Source: Phlebopus portentosus
Taxonomy: Eukaryota; Basidiomycota; Agaricomycetes; Boletales; Boletinellaceae
Assembly: GCA_037892935.1 (NCBI GenBank)
Contig: JAYXKI010000002.1
Coordinates: 3,194,807 to 3,258,806 of the forward strand
Direction of reading: 5' to 3'
Length of the DNA stretch: 64,000 nt
The translations under genes were made by a program, and so were the position numbers. The notes under the pieces are model-generated. The model saw only the letters and a list, made by a program, of their open reading frames with translations, did not search any database and had not been told where the DNA came from. Shown piece after piece: positions 61,310 through 64,000 of this stretch. Each line of letters begins with the position of its first letter. Within the stretch, counting starts at the first letter, position 1.

Positions 61310-63450
61310 AATGAAGAGTTTCGATGGCCGCGAGATAACTCCCGAAATCCATGAAAAACACCCTCTGCGTACACAACGTGTTCCCGCCATGATCTCTCTC
61401 GCGAGCCTGCTCGACAAAAGCCTTCGTGCACAAGTGGCGGAGACTGTTTCGATTATCGCGGGATACAATTTTCCGGAACGATGGGAGGGTTTTGTCAAGG
61501 TATGTCCAAGTCAGTTATGGGTCGCATGCCGTCCTCACCTTGAGCTAAGGAACTCATGAGCACGCTGGATCCTGCACCAGATGCATACGCAATCGATCTC
61601 TCAGTTCTTGAAACTGTGCACTCTATATTTGGACGATGGCGGTCTGAGATGTGCATTAACGAGTTATGCACAGTCCTCAACTTCGTCCTGGTCCAGTTCG
61701 CAGAACCGTTCCTACAAGTTCTCCGTTACACCGCAGGGATGCTCCTCGACAGTCCATTGCCTCCAAAGAAAGACACAGAGACTGTTGCACAAGCAATGGT
61801 CGGTCCGGGGTCGCCTATGATGGCCTCGTAAGCCAGTCACTCCGTTTTCTTAGTGCGGCTATCTGCTCTGGGAATTGTCGAGAGCCGAGCGACCGTCGGC
61901 GGCCTTGTTGTAGGCGTCGTCGTACCCAGTATGTCGCTGAGGACTCATGGAGAGTAGAATGGTTTGAAGACGACCCTCTGTGTGCGTCTCGATCTCTCAT
62001 TTGCTAGTGCAAGTTCGGTTGCGATTGCTGGCGGTTCGACTGCAGAAGGAACATCACGGTACCAAGCCGCTGCAGATGTTCTGCGCGCCCTTGTTGAGAG
62101 CGGATACGAGGTCGTTACGACAGAAATTATTCTCAGAAGGATCGGATTAGGCTTACATGAGCACGCGTCCGATCCACAAGGTGAAGATAACTGGAAGCGG
62201 AAAGACCAGGGTGTATATCTTCTCACTGCTGTCGCAACGCTTGGAGCTACCGCTCAGGTAAGATGCTTTATTCTGTAGGTCTGCCGCCCCATTTTTTAAT
62301 CATCTCGCAGCAAGGAGTGACGAGCACCAATGCTCTGGTTGACGTCGTAAACGTATATTCCAGCACCTGCAAGCCGATTCCGGCGCCGTGCATCCGATCC
62401 TTCAAGTTGATTCGATTCGCTTCCTGTACTCTCTCCGAAACCAAATAAGTTTATTATACACCACTTGACCTTTGAAGAATCTCATTGACGGCATCATTGC
62501 AGCTCACAAAGGAACAGCTTGTTTCCGTCCTTCCACTCCTCCCGTGTCATCTCGGTTCTTCCAAGTGCATCACTTATACGTACGCCGCGACAACTATCGA
62601 ACAGATCCTCGTCATCAAGCGCAACTTCCAATTACTGTAAGAAGCTCCGCTTGCTATCGCTGCATCTCGGCTCAATGTCATTCTAGGTTTAATCAAGAAG
62701 ACACTCGCGAAGTTGCTCCTCAAATTCTAAATGCTGTACTTTCTAGAGTCGGGTCAGGTGGGTCGCTGGAGAAGACTGCGGAAAATGGCTACTTGGCGAA
62801 ATGTGCATGTGCGACTTTTATCCTCTGGGCTTTATCTGAATTACTCCGTGTAGGTGTCTTACTCATTGCCCATACGTCCCCACCTATCAAAATCTTCTGC
62901 AAAAATGTTTGATTGGCGCTCTTGGAGCTATCGCGAAGATTCCGAGCAATTAAAATTTTGACCAGTACATATTCGAAAACATATCTGCTTCTATCCAGGT
63001 ATGTGGGCACAGAGATTATGCGAAAATCGTACTAGACCTGTGTGTAGGTTTACTGTCGCAACGTCTTCGGAGTCGGTTTTGACCTTTGAGAAACATTGTT
63101 TCGGACCGTTCACAATTATCTTACACCAGGACATCGACCGTTAGTTATCTACACCCCCTACATCTTTCCTAGCCACATACTGACTACTCGGATAGAATCC
63201 ACTTCTAATATGTTTCAAATTATCTCGCAGATGCTGGAACTACATTGTGGAGAAATTCCTGCCAATTACCGGTTGCTTTTACCATTCCTTCTTCAACCGT
63301 CAAGCTGGGCGCAGAAAGGAAGTATTCTTTGGCCTTGATCACCTCCTAAAAGCTTTCTTGCGTACAGATGCCGCCTTTACAATTATCTGACTCGAGAGAT
63401 TCTGACTGCAGATTCTATTTTTCCCACATCAGTTTTATCAGGTGTGACAA
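61310..63450 (+). pseudogene. CSE1: Decayed copy of CSE1 (exportin-2, importin-alpha re-exporter)
   Basis: Segments in order match the HEAT-repeat exportin CSE1: RVPAMISLASLLDKSLRAQV with YNFPERWEGF (about 61390-61500), ETVHSIFGRWR and EPFLQVLR (61600-61730), QSLRFLSAAI (61833-61862), EGTSRYQAAADVLRALVESG (about 62050-62105), QGVYLLTAVATLGATAQ, VTSTNALVDVV, HPILQVDSIRFLYSLRNQ (in a different frame), AENGYLAKC, NFDQYIFENISA, FGPFTIIL, then MLELHCGEIPANYRLLLPFL (about 63231-63290). The frame changes repeatedly. An in-frame TAA interrupts IPSN/NFDQYIFE near 62950. A large block is missing between VAQAMV and LVSQSLRF. The copy therefore cannot make a full exportin. CSE1 is essential in yeast, so an intact copy should exist elsewhere. 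Confidence 0.85.
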
Positions 63451-63896
63451 GCAGCTAAGGTGACCAAGTGTGACATGTGACAGTTTATATACTTTTTTTA
63501 TGCAGAATAATTCTGTAAGTACAATAGTGGCTGTCTGACTTTATATAATGGCTTAATTAAGTAGCAAATCAAGATATATATATTTATACATAGTGTGTAA
63601 AATATAAGCAGTTTTAAATTTAATTCCATTTATATTATATGATATAAAAACTAGAGTGATACTTAAAACAGTAAAATTTAGATAAGATAAGGTAAAAACT
63701 AGAGATATATAAAATAGAGTAAAATATAACTTAAAATATATTTAACATTGTTTAAAAAAAGTGTAACCCCAGAAAAGAAATGAAAGTATATATTTATATT
63801 TAAACAGTATAGAACAATTACTTAATCAGGAAGTAAGATGACAAAGCAACACACAAAAGATTACGTAATCATATTACATAACACGATTACGTAATA
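63451..63896. other. AT-rich subtelomeric zone
   Basis: Over 400 bases of very AT-rich sequence, purine-biased, with repeated ATATATAT, AAAACTAGAG (63647-63656, 63695-63704) and AATATAAC-like strings. No open frame. Near its right edge the 12-bp palindrome GATTACGTAATC (63859-63870) is followed by GATTACGTAATA (63885-63896), which abuts the telomere-type array. Confidence 0.6.
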
Positions 63897-64000
63897 TTAG
63901 GCTTAGGGTTAGGCTTAGGATTAGGGTTAGGCTTAGGGTTAGGCTTAGGGTTAGGCTTAGGGTTAGGCTTAGGGTTAGGCTTAGGGTTAGGCTTAGGGTT
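63897..64000 (+). repeat. Telomere-type hexamer array, TTAGGC/TTAGGG alternating
   Basis: Seventeen hexamers and two further bases: eight TTAGGC, eight TTAGGG and one TTAGGA. From 63921 to 63998 thirteen hexamers alternate strictly TTAGGG, TTAGGC. The G-rich strand reads 5' to 3' toward the right end of the window, the orientation expected for a chromosome's right terminus. Fungal telomeres are usually plain TTAGGG, so the array could be a variant telomere, a subtelomeric degenerate zone before canonical repeats, or an interstitial tract if the contig continues. Confidence 0.85.

Overview
This 64 kb window looks like the right-hand end of a chromosome from a filamentous basidiomycete, probably an Agaricomycete. 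Genes are split by many short introns of about 50-60 bp with GT-AG ends. Recognisable families include a VPS10 sorting receptor, a GH25 lysozyme, CFEM and DUF6533-type membrane proteins, an A1 aspartic protease, a GMC oxidoreductase and several Zn2Cys6 regulators. The last 104 bases are a G-rich telomere-type hexamer array reading outward to the window end. The species cannot be named from the sequence. All gene models are manual splice models, based on reading frames, junctions and family motifs read by eye.

Layout, left to right. 1-1086: no supportable gene. 1087-6311 (-): VPS10/PEP1 receptor. 6700-7210: MITE-like element. 7461-8478 (-): secreted GH25 lysozyme. 10253-10886 (+): RPC19, shared subunit of RNA polymerases I and III, convergent with an aspartic protease (10987-12292, -). 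13590-14242: remnant of a nuclease-fold-like protein. 14579-15645 (+): short-chain dehydrogenase. 16607-18149 (-): bHLH transcription factor. 18150-21955: gene-poor, with a second MITE-like element. 21956-23327 (+): NAP1 histone chaperone, convergent with a large Zn2Cys6 regulator (23866-27413, -). 28979-30200: unassigned open frames. 30370-32089 (-): rhamnogalacturonan hydrolase (GH28). 33150-33864 (+): CFEM surface protein. 35951-38021 (+) and 38448-40527 (-): two paralogous Zn2Cys6 factors, tail to tail. 42407-45817 (-): Ser/Pro-rich protein. 46882-50039 (-): importin-beta (PSE1/KAP121 type). 50569-51030: third MITE-like element. 52591-54246 (+): DUF6533-like membrane protein, apparently frame-disrupted. 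55115-58001 (+): GMC oxidoreductase. 58449-60777 (+): large Ser/Pro-rich protein. About 61310-63450: decayed CSE1 (exportin-2) pseudogene. 63451-63896: AT-rich subtelomere. 63897-64000: telomere-type array.

Housekeeping genes (VPS10, RPC19, NAP1, PSE1) are interspersed with accessory functions typical of saprotrophic or plant-associated fungi: rhamnogalacturonase, GMC oxidase, secreted protease, lysozyme, CFEM protein and Zn2Cys6 regulators. The most unusual signals are a strictly alternating TTAGGG/TTAGGC array, a conserved 13-nt microexon inside the zinc cluster of both paralogous regulators, and the CSE1 pseudogene next to the telomere.
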